A stretch of 7,787 nt of DNA from an uncultured Mycoplasmataceae bacterium. Lineage in GTDB: Bacteria > Bacillota_I > Bacilli_A > Mycoplasmatales > Mycoplasmoidaceae. This document shows positions 1-6,355 of the stretch, piece by piece; the stretch's first letter is position 1, and every line of letters begins with the position of its first letter. The translations under genes were made by a program, and so were the position numbers. Below the pieces are notes generated by a model. The model saw only the letters and a program-made list of their open reading frames with translations, was not told the DNA's origin and searched no databases. The stretch lies in NCBI GenBank assembly GCA_949283985.1, contig CASDUM010000084.1:1-7787 (forward strand). The letters are read 5' to 3'.

Positions 1-4
1 AAAA

Positions 5-979
5 ATGAGTAATGACAATAGAAAAGAATTGAATCCTATGGATCAATTCGGAGTTAGATTAACTCCTGAATTAAGAGAAAAACATATGGAAGCAACTAAA
101 CTTGAAGAATCTGCTGCTGAAATGGATGTTGTAGCTAGAGAAGAAGTTGAAAGAGCTGCTAGATTAATTAGAGAAGCTAAAGCTGCTGCTGAATTAGCAG
201 AAAACAAAGCTATTATTTTAGATAAAGAAGAATTAATGGCTCAAGAAATTAATACTCAAGTTATTCAAGATGAACAAGAATTAAAAAATGCTCAATTAAA
301 ATTAGAAAATGATAAAGCAAGATATGAAGAAAAATTAGAGGATATTAAAGTAGCTAGTCAAGAAGCAAAAAATGCTCAAATCCAAGCTAATGAATTATCT
401 GAAAATGCAAATGTTGCTTTAGAACAAGCTAAAAAAATTGTAATTAAAGCTCAAATTCTAAAAGTTGAATCTGAAACTGCTAGAGCAGCTTTTATTGCTG
501 ATGTTGAAAGAATTCATGCTGAAAAGAGAATTGAAGAAGCTAGAATTGCTGAAGAAAATGCTAAAAGAGCACTTGAAATTGCTGGTATTCAAAAAGAAAA
601 TGCTGAAATTTCAAAAGAAAGATATGATTTATTAAAACAAAAATTAGAAGAAGCATCTAAGTATGATATTGACTTAGATATGGATTTAAAAACTTTAAAT
701 AAACAAAAACAAGATTTAGAAGAATCATTAAATGAAGTTAACCAAATTGGTGAACAAGAAATTAAATCAAACAAAAAAGCAAAAAAAGAATCTAAAACTG
801 AGGAAGTTATAGAATCTACTCCAGTTGAGGAAAATGTTGAAGCTAATTTTGATGATGAAATTGTAGCTGAACAAAAATACGAAGATCCATTTGATGATGA
901 AAATGGTGATGATGTAGAATACAAAGAAACTTCAGAAGATGTAAATAATAAAGCATACGAAGAAGAAAATAAAGAATAA
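5..979 (+). CDS. Alanine/glutamate-rich coiled-coil protein of unknown function, inserted upstream of rpsE
   Basis: I do not recognise this 324-residue protein. It has no Cys or Trp. Between Pro21 and Pro273 there is no proline, and residues 22-248 contain a single glycine (Gly194), so a very long helix or coiled coil rich in Ala, Glu, Lys and Ile is expected. A lysine patch at about 254-264 (KSNKKAKKESK) leads into an acidic tail (265-324) rich in Asp and Glu. No signal peptide or membrane segment is visible, so it is probably cytoplasmic. It ends 25 nt before rpsE, in a different frame, and must be cotranscribed with ribosomal protein genes. Its tail shares an EEVIE..PVEE-type motif with the S5 extension. 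The ATG at 5 is the likely start because AAAAATG resembles the starts of secY and infA, but the frame stays open to the window edge and the ribosome binding site is out of view. A structural or ribosome-associated role is only inference. Confidence 0.8.
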   Translation: MSNDNRKELNPMDQFGVRLTPELREKHMEATKLEESAAEMDVVAREEVERAARLIREAKAAAELAENKAIILDKEELMAQEINTQVIQDEQELKNAQLKLENDKARYEEKLEDIKVASQEAKNAQIQANELSENANVALEQAKKIVIKAQILKVESETARAAFIADVERIHAEKRIEEARIAEENAKRALEIAGIQKENAEISKERYDLLKQKLEEASKYDIDLDMDLKTLNKQKQDLEESLNEVNQIGEQEIKSNKKAKKESKTEEVIESTPVEENVEANFDDEIVAEQKYEDPFDDENGDDVEYKETSEDVNNKAYEEENKE

Positions 980-1004
980 TTATTTAAGTTAAGAGGAAAA
1001 ACGA

Positions 1005-1925
1005 ATGTCAAATGATAAAAATGTTACATTAACTTCATCTGAAATAATTAGTGAAAACAAAAAAAATGAAAAAAAGATAAATGATTTATCTGATAAAGCA
1101 GAAAAATTATCTGAACTAATTGGTAATTCTATTCAATTTGATAGATTAAATCTTAAAGAATTAAAATCAGATATAACTGTTGAAAAAATTGAAATTGAAA
1201 ATGTTGAAAAAATTGAACCTGCAACAAAACCTGTTGTAGAAGACATTAAAATCGAAGAACCAGTTATAGAAACATCTCCAGTTGAAGAAATTATTGAGGA
1301 AGTTAAAGTAGAAGAGACTACTCCAACTCCAGTGGTTGAAGAAGTTATTCCTGCTAAAGAACAAGAAGTTAAAAAAGAATCAAAAAAAGTTAAAAAAGAA
1401 ATTAAAAAACCAAATAATAATAAATCTAAAAATAACAACAATGTATCATTTACTGGATATTATGAAAAAGTTGTTGGTGTTAAAAAAATCTCTAAAACTA
1501 CTAAAGGTGGTAGACATATGAGATTCTCAGCTCTTGTTATTATTGGTGATAAAAATGGAACAGTTGGTTATGGAAAAGGAAAATCAATAGAAGTTCCAGT
1601 AGCAATTAGAAAAGCATTAAAAGATGCAAAAAATAATTTAAGAAAAGTTAAAATTAATAAGAATGGTACTTTATACCATGAAGTTATCGGTAAACAAGGT
1701 GCAGGTAAAGTTTTAATTAAACCAGCTCCTACTGGTACTGGTATTATTGCTGGTGGGCCAATAAGAGTTGTATTAGAACTTGCTGGATATAAAGATGTTT
1801 ATTCAAAAAACTTAGGTAAAAATACAAGTATTAACATGGTTTTAGCTACATTAAATGGGTTAGATAAAATTAGATCACCTAAAGAAATCGCTTTTTTAAG
1901 AGATAAAAACTTAAAGGATTTATAG
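1005..1925 (+). CDS. rpsE: 30S ribosomal protein S5 with a ~146-residue N-terminal extension
   Basis: S5 sits on the solvent side of the small subunit near S4 and S8 and affects decoding accuracy and spectinomycin sensitivity. The conserved domain occupies about residues 147-306 (about 160 residues, close to a whole bacterial S5). It includes the SKTTKGGR loop (GGR at 168-170), the GDKNGTVGYGKGK strand region and the GTGIIAGGPIR segment. The first ~146 residues are extra: a charged, probably helical part (about 1-55), a Glu/Val/Ile/Pro-rich stretch (about 57-117) with repeated VEKIE and PVVEE motifs, and a Lys/Asn-rich linker (about 118-146). The extension contains no Cys or Trp. The start at 1005 has AAGAGG at 991-996, and the extension stays open in frame throughout, so it is not a misassigned start unless translation begins internally. 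Extended ribosomal proteins are known in Mycoplasma pneumoniae; the role here is unknown. Confidence 0.95.
   Translation: MSNDKNVTLTSSEIISENKKNEKKINDLSDKAEKLSELIGNSIQFDRLNLKELKSDITVEKIEIENVEKIEPATKPVVEDIKIEEPVIETSPVEEIIEEVKVEETTPTPVVEEVIPAKEQEVKKESKKVKKEIKKPNNNKSKNNNNVSFTGYYEKVVGVKKISKTTKGGRHMRFSALVIIGDKNGTVGYGKGKSIEVPVAIRKALKDAKNNLRKVKINKNGTLYHEVIGKQGAGKVLIKPAPTGTGIIAGGPIRVVLELAGYKDVYSKNLGKNTSINMVLATLNGLDKIRSPKEIAFLRDKNLKDL
1179..1217 (+). repeat. Short direct repeat in the S5 extension
   Basis: The 15-nt unit GTTGAAAAAATTGAA occurs at 1179-1193 and again at 1203-1217, a 24-nt period, and encodes VEKIE twice. It lies in the Glu/Val/Ile-rich part of the S5 extension and suggests that this low-complexity region grew by local duplication. 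Chance repetition in an AT-rich, Glu/Lys-rich coding region is also possible. Confidence 0.5.
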
Positions 1926-1926
1926 T

Positions 1927-2367
1927 ATGAAATTAGAAAATATGTCATATACAGAAGGTTCTAGAAACCATAGAGAAAAAAGAGTTGGTAGAGGAATTGG
2001 TTCTGGTATTGGTAAAACTTCTACTAGAGGTACAAAAGGTCAATGAGCGAGAAAATCAGGTGGAACTAGATTAGGATTTGAAGGGGGGCAAACTCCTTTA
2101 TATAGAAGAATTCCCAAAGTTGGTTTTAATAATCATAATTTTGCTAATGAATATAATGTTATTACTCTTAAAGATTTAGCTAAATTAAATTTAAAAGAAG
2201 TTAATTTAGAAATTTTATTAGAAAAGAAAATATTTTCTAAAAATTTACCTTTAAAAATAATAGGTAAAGCTGAATTAAAATCACCTATGAATGTTACGGC
2301 AAGTAAAATTTCAAAAGGTGCAATAGAATCATTAGAAAAAAATAAAAGTTCTATAAAAATCTTATAG
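1927..2367 (+). CDS. rplO: 50S ribosomal protein L15
   Basis: L15 is a late-assembling protein of the large subunit. The 146-residue product has the family layout: a Gly/Arg-rich, extended N-terminal region (GRGIGSGIGKTSTRGTKGQ), the signature around residues 45-67 (GG..LGFEGGQTPLYRRIPK.GF) and a C-terminal globular domain. Length is normal for the family. Trp40 is encoded by TGA at 2044-2046, so the frame looks broken under the standard code but is intact under code 4. The start at 1927 aligns with the usual MKL.......EGSR beginning. It lies only 1 nt after the rpsE stop, with AAAGGA at 1913-1918 inside the end of rpsE. No rpmD lies between rpsE and rplO. The last codons and the stop form one arm of a hairpin described separately. 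Confidence 0.96.
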
Positions 2368-2381
2368 AACTAATTTTTTTT
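2347..2381 (+). terminator. Terminator-like hairpin with T tract overlapping the end of rplO
   Basis: AGTTCTATAA (2347-2356) is a perfect reverse complement of TTATAGAACT (2362-2371), giving a 10-bp stem with a 5-nt loop. Two A follow, then eight T (2374-2381). This is the form of a Rho-independent terminator. The stem has only two G-C pairs, so it is weak. The left arm lies in the last rplO codons and the right arm contains the rplO TAG. Because secY and several ribosomal protein genes follow without room for a clear promoter, it is more likely an attenuator or leaky terminator than a full stop; that is inference. Confidence 0.6.
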
Positions 2382-2395
2382 AGAAGTGAGGAAAA

Positions 2396-3772
2396 ATGAA
2401 AAATAGTTTTTTACAAGATCTAAAAAAAATAATAACTAGCAAACAAGTTCTTATAGGGATGTTTGCTACTATTTCATTACTAATCTTTTTTAGATTTGGA
2501 GCTTCTATTTTATTACCAGGTGTTTCATTAAATAGTGATGTTACCACAGATATATCATTTATTGATATTATGAGTTTAATAAGTGGAAATGGAAATTCTG
2601 AATTATCTTATTTTGCAGTTGGTATTTCACCATATATTACAGCACAAATAATTGTTCAGTTGCTTTCATCTGATGTAATTAGACCTTTGTCTAGATTAAC
2701 AAAATCTGGTGAAAAAGGTAGAAGAAAGATAGAAGTTATAACAAGAATTTTAACAATTCCATTTGCTGTTATGCAAGCATATGCAATGATTAGTATTTCA
2801 CTATCTCAAGGATTGATAACAATTGATGGTGTTAGTTCATTAAGTGAATTATCTAGTTTAAGTATCTTCAAAATAATATTTGCATTAACGTCTGGATCTT
2901 TAGTTAGCTTGTTTATTGCTGATATTATTTCTAAAAGAGGTATCGGTAACGGAATTACATTAATTATTTTATCTGGTGTATTATCACAAATTTTTTCTAA
3001 CTTCAAAGTTGTTTTTGAACAACTTGTAAATCAAGGTTCATCTAGTAATGAAATATTATTAGATTATTTATCATTTTTCTCATATGTAATTTTATTTTTA
3101 TTACTAGTCGTTGGAGTTGTAATTATTAATGGGGCTGTTAGAAAAATACCGATTCAACAGACAGGTAACTCATTAACTACAAATCTTGACGAAATGGCAT
3201 TTTTGCCAATTAAAGTAAATTCTGCAGGTGTAATTCCTGTAATATTTGCTTCATCAATTATAACAATACCAACTACAATAGTTCAATTGTTTAACACTGA
3301 AGGGGCTGAACAAATCAATAATATTATTGGTTTAACTACTCCCGGAGGAATGGCTTTATATGGAGTATTAATTATTTTGTTTTCATTCTTATATTCATAC
3401 ATCCAATTAAATCCTGAACAAATTGCAACTAATTTTAGAAAATCAGGTAAGTACATTCCAGGGATTAAATCTGGAACACAAACTGAAAAATATATATCAA
3501 GAATCTTAATAAGAATAAACTTTATAGGTGCACCAATTTTAGCGATTATTGCTTTAATTCCGTATATTATTTCTGCAGTAACAGGAATATCAAGTGGAAT
3601 TGCAATTGGTGGAACAGGTGTAATTATTATAGTGACTGGTAGTGCTGATTTTTGACAAGCATTACTTAGTGCACAAACTAATTATAAATATACAAAAACA
3701 AAAAAAGATATTCAACAAACACATGTTGATGAAAGATCATCGAATATCGATGAAGTTACTCACTTATGATAA
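2396..3772 (+). CDS. secY: Protein translocase channel subunit SecY
   Basis: SecY forms the membrane channel through which SecA or the ribosome passes exported and membrane proteins, together with SecE. The 458-residue product has many hydrophobic segments consistent with the ten-helix fold. Recognisable regions are the plug/TM2 region (SYFAVGISPYITAQII), SKRGIGNGI at 179-187, NSAGVIPVIFA, and the cytosolic C5-loop region NPEQIATNFRKSGKYIPGI that contacts SecA and the ribosome. TM10 contains IAIGGTGVIIIV. Trp420 (TGA at 3653-3655) and the final residue Trp458 (TGA at 3767-3769) are code-4 codons; read with the standard code the gene would appear to lose its C-terminus. GTGAGG lies 5-10 nt before the ATG. 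It is separated from rplO by 28 nt containing the T tract of the hairpin above. Confidence 0.97.
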
Positions 3773-3776
3773 AGGA
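3770..3776 (+). promoter_or_regulatory. secY stop codon joined to the adk ribosome binding site
   Basis: The secY stop TAA (3770-3772) runs directly into AGGA (3773-3776), giving TAAAGGA six nt before the adk ATG. A ribosome terminating on secY would sit on the adk Shine-Dalgarno sequence, which favours coupled translation. Confidence 0.7.
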
Positions 3777-3782
3777 TAGAAT

Positions 3783-4418
3783 ATGATTATAGTATTAATG
3801 GGAGCACCAGGTTCTGGAAAAGGAACAGTTTCATCATTTTTGTCAAACAAACATAATTTCATACATATTTCTACGGGTGATTTAATTAGAAACGAAATTA
3901 AAAATGGTGGTGATTTTGCAAGAAAAATTAATGAAATAACACTAGAAGGTAAATTAGTTCCAGATGAAATAATAAATGAAATATTAAAAAAGAATATTTT
4001 AGAAAGAATTAAAGAAAATAAAAATATTGTTCTTGATGGATATCCAAGAAATGCAGAACAAGCAAAATTTTTAGAATCAATTGCAAATGTTGATTATGTA
4101 ATAAATATTAATGTTGATTTAGATATTATTACTAAAAGAATAGTTGGAAGAAGAACTTGTAGTAAATGTAATAAAATTTACAATATTTACTTTAACAAAC
4201 CTAAAAATGATAATATTTGTGATAATGATGGAACAATTTTATCTCAAAGAGTAGATGACAACGAAGAAACTATTAAAAATAGAATCAGTGTTTACAAAAA
4301 AAATGCAATTGATTTAGAAAAATATTACAAAGAAAAAGGTATTTTTTATGAAATTGATGGAAATTGTGGTTCAGAACAAGTTGAGAACAAAATAGAAGAT
4401 ACTTTGAACATTAAATAA
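3783..4418 (+). CDS. adk: Adenylate kinase, zinc-binding long form
   Basis: Adenylate kinase interconverts ATP + AMP and 2 ADP in the cytoplasm. The 211-residue protein has the P-loop GAPGSGKGT at residues 7-15, the AMP-binding STGDLIR segment, and LDGYPRN (DGFPR motif with Tyr for Phe). The LID domain follows, with Arg pairs in GRRTC and QRVDDNEET. The LID carries Cys126, Cys129, Cys146 and Asp149. Their spacing (3, 17, 3) matches the structural zinc site of the Bacillus enzyme, where the fourth ligand is also Asp. Length is typical of the long form. Its place between secY and map is the usual Gram-positive/mollicute order. No in-frame TGA occurs. Confidence 0.97.
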   Translation: MIIVLMGAPGSGKGTVSSFLSNKHNFIHISTGDLIRNEIKNGGDFARKINEITLEGKLVPDEIINEILKKNILERIKENKNIVLDGYPRNAEQAKFLESIANVDYVININVDLDIITKRIVGRRTCSKCNKIYNIYFNKPKNDNICDNDGTILSQRVDDNEETIKNRISVYKKNAIDLEKYYKEKGIFYEIDGNCGSEQVENKIEDTLNIK

Positions 4419-4431
4419 ATATGGAAGATAT

Positions 4432-5172
4432 ATGATTTTAATAAAATCAGATTATGATATTTCTCAAATTAAAATAGCATCTAATATATGAAAAAAAGTA
4501 AGAGATGCTATAATTAAAGAAGCAAGTATTGGTACTAATTTATTAAAATTAGAAATGCTTGCTAAACAAATTATCATTGAAAATAATGCCATCCCTGCTT
4601 TTAAAGGATATGGTGGGTTTAAAGGTGAAATTTGTATATCAGTGAATGATTGTATAATTCACGGAGTCCCAAGTGATTACAACATAAAAAAAGGTGATAT
4701 TGTATCTTTTGATATAGGTGTTAATTACAATAACTATATTTGTGATGCAGCATTCACTATATGCTTTGATTGTGATGAAGAAACAATCGAAATGGATAAT
4801 GTTTGTAGAAAATCTCTTGAAGAAGTTTGTAAATTATTAAAACCTAATGTTAGAATTGGAGATATTTCTAGTTTTATCCAAAAATATGTTGAATCAAGAG
4901 GTTACTATATATTAAGAGATTTTGGTGGACATGGATGCGGTATTAAATTACATGAAGATCCAGTCATTCTTAATTATGGTAAAGAATCAACTGGTCCTAA
5001 ACTAATACCAGGAATGATTATTTGTATTGAACCAATGATAATGATTGGCTCAAATCAATACTACATCGATAATGATAAGTGATCTGTAAAATCAGTTAAT
5101 AAAAAAAATAATTCTCATTGAGAACATATGATATTAATTACAGATGATGGATGTGAAGTATTAACAAGATAA
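4432..5172 (+). CDS. map: Type I methionine aminopeptidase
   Basis: This enzyme removes the initiator Met from new proteins. The 246-residue product has the full metal-ligand set of the family: Asp94, Asp105, His167, Glu200 and Glu242, plus the active-site His77 (IIHGVP). The 11-residue spacing of the two Asp equals that of the E. coli enzyme. There is no N-terminal extension, as expected for the short bacterial type. Trp20, Trp217 and Trp230 are TGA codons (4489, 5080, 5119), so standard-code translation would give only a fragment. I chose the ATG at 4432 because residues before the internal ATG at 4555 match the family's first helix. The ATG at 4421 is out of frame. The ribosome binding site (GGAAG, 4423-4427) is weak. 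It lies 13 nt after adk and just before infA. Confidence 0.96.
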
Positions 5173-5176
5173 AGGA
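5170..5176 (+). promoter_or_regulatory. map stop codon joined to the infA ribosome binding site
   Basis: The map stop TAA (5170-5172) is followed at once by AGGA (5173-5176), then five A and the infA ATG at 5182. This repeats the TAAAGGA arrangement at the secY/adk junction and suggests coupled translation. Confidence 0.7.
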
Positions 5177-5181
5177 AAAAA

Positions 5182-5406
5182 ATGAGTAATAAAAATGATA
5201 ATGTAATTAAAGTAAAAGGTATAGTTTCTGATGTTATTCAATCAGGAAACTATAAAGTTACTTTAGAAAATGGAATTACTATTTCGGCAAACGTGTCTGG
5301 TAAAATGCGTCTTCATAGAATTCAGATTTTAAAAGGCGATACTGTTGAAGTTGAGTTAAGTCCTTATGACTTAACACGTGGTCGTATAGTATACAGAACA
5401 TCATAA
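5182..5406 (+). CDS. infA: Translation initiation factor IF-1
   Basis: IF1 binds the A site of the 30S subunit during initiation. The 74-residue protein is one S1-type OB fold: a V.GIV.DVI..GNYKVTLENG beginning, the central GKMR.HRI.IL.GD.V.VELSPYDL segment and a GRIVYR ending. These are standard for bacterial IF1, and the length is about normal (usually about 72). It sits 9 nt after map and 19 nt before rpmJ, the common infA-rpmJ-rpsM-rpsK-rpoA-rplQ order. Three of the window's four CGT arginine codons are here (5308, 5377, 5383), where other genes use AGA. I cannot say whether that reflects conservation, expression tuning or different ancestry. Confidence 0.97.
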   Translation: MSNKNDNVIKVKGIVSDVIQSGNYKVTLENGITISANVSGKMRLHRIQILKGDTVEVELSPYDLTRGRIVYRTS

Positions 5407-5425
5407 TAAAACAAGGAGTTATAAG

Positions 5426-5539
5426 ATGAAAGTAAGAGCATCAGTTAAGCCAATTTGTAAAGATTGTAAAGTTATAAAAAGACATGGCAGAATTCATGTT
5501 ATTTGCAAAACTCCAAAACATAAACAAAGACAAGGCTAA
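5426..5539 (+). CDS. rpmJ: 50S ribosomal protein L36
   Basis: L36 is the smallest large-subunit protein and stabilises 23S rRNA near the base of the stalk. The 37-residue product begins MKVRASVK and has Cys11, Cys14, Cys27 and His32, the zinc-binding C-C-C-H form. It ends in the usual KHKQRQG. A strong AAGGAG (5413-5418) lies 7 nt before the ATG. Length is exactly typical. Position between infA and rpsM is the standard one. Confidence 0.97.
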   Translation: MKVRASVKPICKDCKVIKRHGRIHVICKTPKHKQRQG

Positions 5540-5566
5540 TTATATAAAATTGAAAGGAAATAAAAT

Positions 5567-5965
5567 ATGGCTCGTATTTTAGGGGTAGAAATACCAAATA
5601 ATAAAAGAGTTGTAGTTTCATTAACATACATTTATGGTATTGGTAGAACTACAAGTGAAAAAATTTTAAAAGAATGCAAAATTGATGAAAATAAAAGAGT
5701 ATCTGATTTATCAGATGATGAAATTTCAGCAATAATTAAAGCTCTTAATGAAAGAGATGCGAATGGAAATCCTTTATATGTTCTAGAAGGTGATCTAAGA
5801 AGAGATCAAGCTATGAACATTAAGAGATTAATGGAAATTGGGTGTTACAGAGGAATGAGACATAGAAAAGGTTTACCTGTAAGAGGTCAAACAACTAGAA
5901 CAAATGCTAGAACTAGAAAAGGTCCTAGAAAAACTGTAGCTAATAAGAAAATAGAAGGAAGATAG
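5567..5965 (+). CDS. rpsM: 30S ribosomal protein S13 with a short internal insertion
   Basis: S13 is in the head of the small subunit, contacts the P-site tRNA through its C-terminal tail and forms bridges to the large subunit. The 132-residue protein shows the MARILGVEIP start, the YIYGIGRTT helix-hairpin region, EGDLRR, the IGCYRGMRHRKGLPVRGQ block and the basic TNARTRKGPRKTVANKK tail. Compared with the Bacillus protein as I recall it (121 residues), it has about 7-8 extra residues near 63-70 (ERDANGNPLY, before VLEGDL) and a few at the C-terminus (IEGR). The start has AAAGG at 5553-5557. Residue 3 is one of only four CGT Arg codons in the window. It lies 27 nt after rpmJ and 10 nt before rpsK. 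Confidence 0.97.
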   Translation: MARILGVEIPNNKRVVVSLTYIYGIGRTTSEKILKECKIDENKRVSDLSDDEISAIIKALNERDANGNPLYVLEGDLRRDQAMNIKRLMEIGCYRGMRHRKGLPVRGQTTRTNARTRKGPRKTVANKKIEGR

Positions 5966-5968
5966 GAG
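5963..5968 (+). promoter_or_regulatory. rpsM stop codon overlapping the rpsK ribosome binding site
   Basis: The rpsM stop TAG (5963-5965) shares its last two bases with AGGAG (5964-5968), which stands 7 nt before the rpsK ATG at 5976. The stop codon is part of the next gene's Shine-Dalgarno sequence, so termination and reinitiation are probably linked. Confidence 0.75.
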
Positions 5969-5975
5969 ATAGACT

Positions 5976-6344
5976 ATGGCAAAGAAAAGAAAAAAACTTA
6001 GTTCACCTTTCGGAATCGCACATATTCATTCAACTGCAAATAACACTATAGTAACTTTAACTGAAGAAAATGGAAGTGCTATTTCATGATCAAGTGCTGG
6101 AGCAATTGGATATAAAGGTTCTAAAAAATCAACACCTTTTGCTGCAGGTATAGCTGCTGAAACAGCTGCTAAAAAAGCAATGCTACTTGGTTTAAAATCA
6201 GTTATTGTAAAAGTTAATGGAACTGGACCTGGAAAAGAAACTGCAATTAGAAGTTTAAGTACTGCTGGACTAGAGATTACAGAACTTTGAGATGTTACTC
6301 CAATTCCACATAATGGATGTAGACCTCCAAAAAAACCTAGATAA
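5976..6344 (+). CDS. rpsK: 30S ribosomal protein S11
   Basis: S11 lies on the platform of the small subunit near the E-site codon and the anti-Shine-Dalgarno region. The 122-residue protein has a short basic N-terminus (MAKKRKK), IAHIHSTANNTIVTLT, the GYKGSKKSTPFAA segment, VNGTGPGKETAIRSL, and the conserved end TPIPHNGCRPPKKPR. Length is slightly below the usual range of roughly 125-130. Trp38 (TGA at 6087-6089) and Trp105 (TGA at 6288-6290) are code-4 codons at positions where the family usually has Trp; this is why a standard-code scan shows no long frame here. It lies 10 nt after rpsM and 11 nt before rpoA. Confidence 0.97.
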
Positions 6345-6348
6345 GGAG
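6342..6348 (+). promoter_or_regulatory. rpsK stop codon overlapping the rpoA ribosome binding site
   Basis: The rpsK stop TAA (6342-6344) shares its last two A with AAGGAG (6343-6348), 7 nt before the rpoA ATG at 6356. This is the strongest of the four stop/Shine-Dalgarno fusions in the window. Confidence 0.75.
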
Positions 6349-6355
6349 AAGCTAT

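Noticed and set aside
589..1011. Reverse-strand open frame of 140 codons
   Set aside because: It is antisense to the coiled-coil gene, is mostly Ser/Phe/Leu as expected from the complement of Glu/Lys/Asn codons, and resembles no protein family I know.
1133..1441. Reverse-strand open frames over the S5 extension, and a + strand frame at 1336-1521
   Set aside because: They are shadows of the low-complexity Glu/Lys-rich extension, with no plausible ribosome binding site or recognisable protein content.
4434..4449. GATTTTA/TAAAATC inverted repeat at the start of map
   Set aside because: It is almost pure A/T with a tiny or strained loop, has no T tract, and such repeats are expected by chance at this base composition.
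5541..5552. TATAAAA-like -10 element between rpmJ and rpsM
   Set aside because: TATAAA-type strings are everywhere in this AT-rich sequence, and no -35 element at a suitable distance was found.
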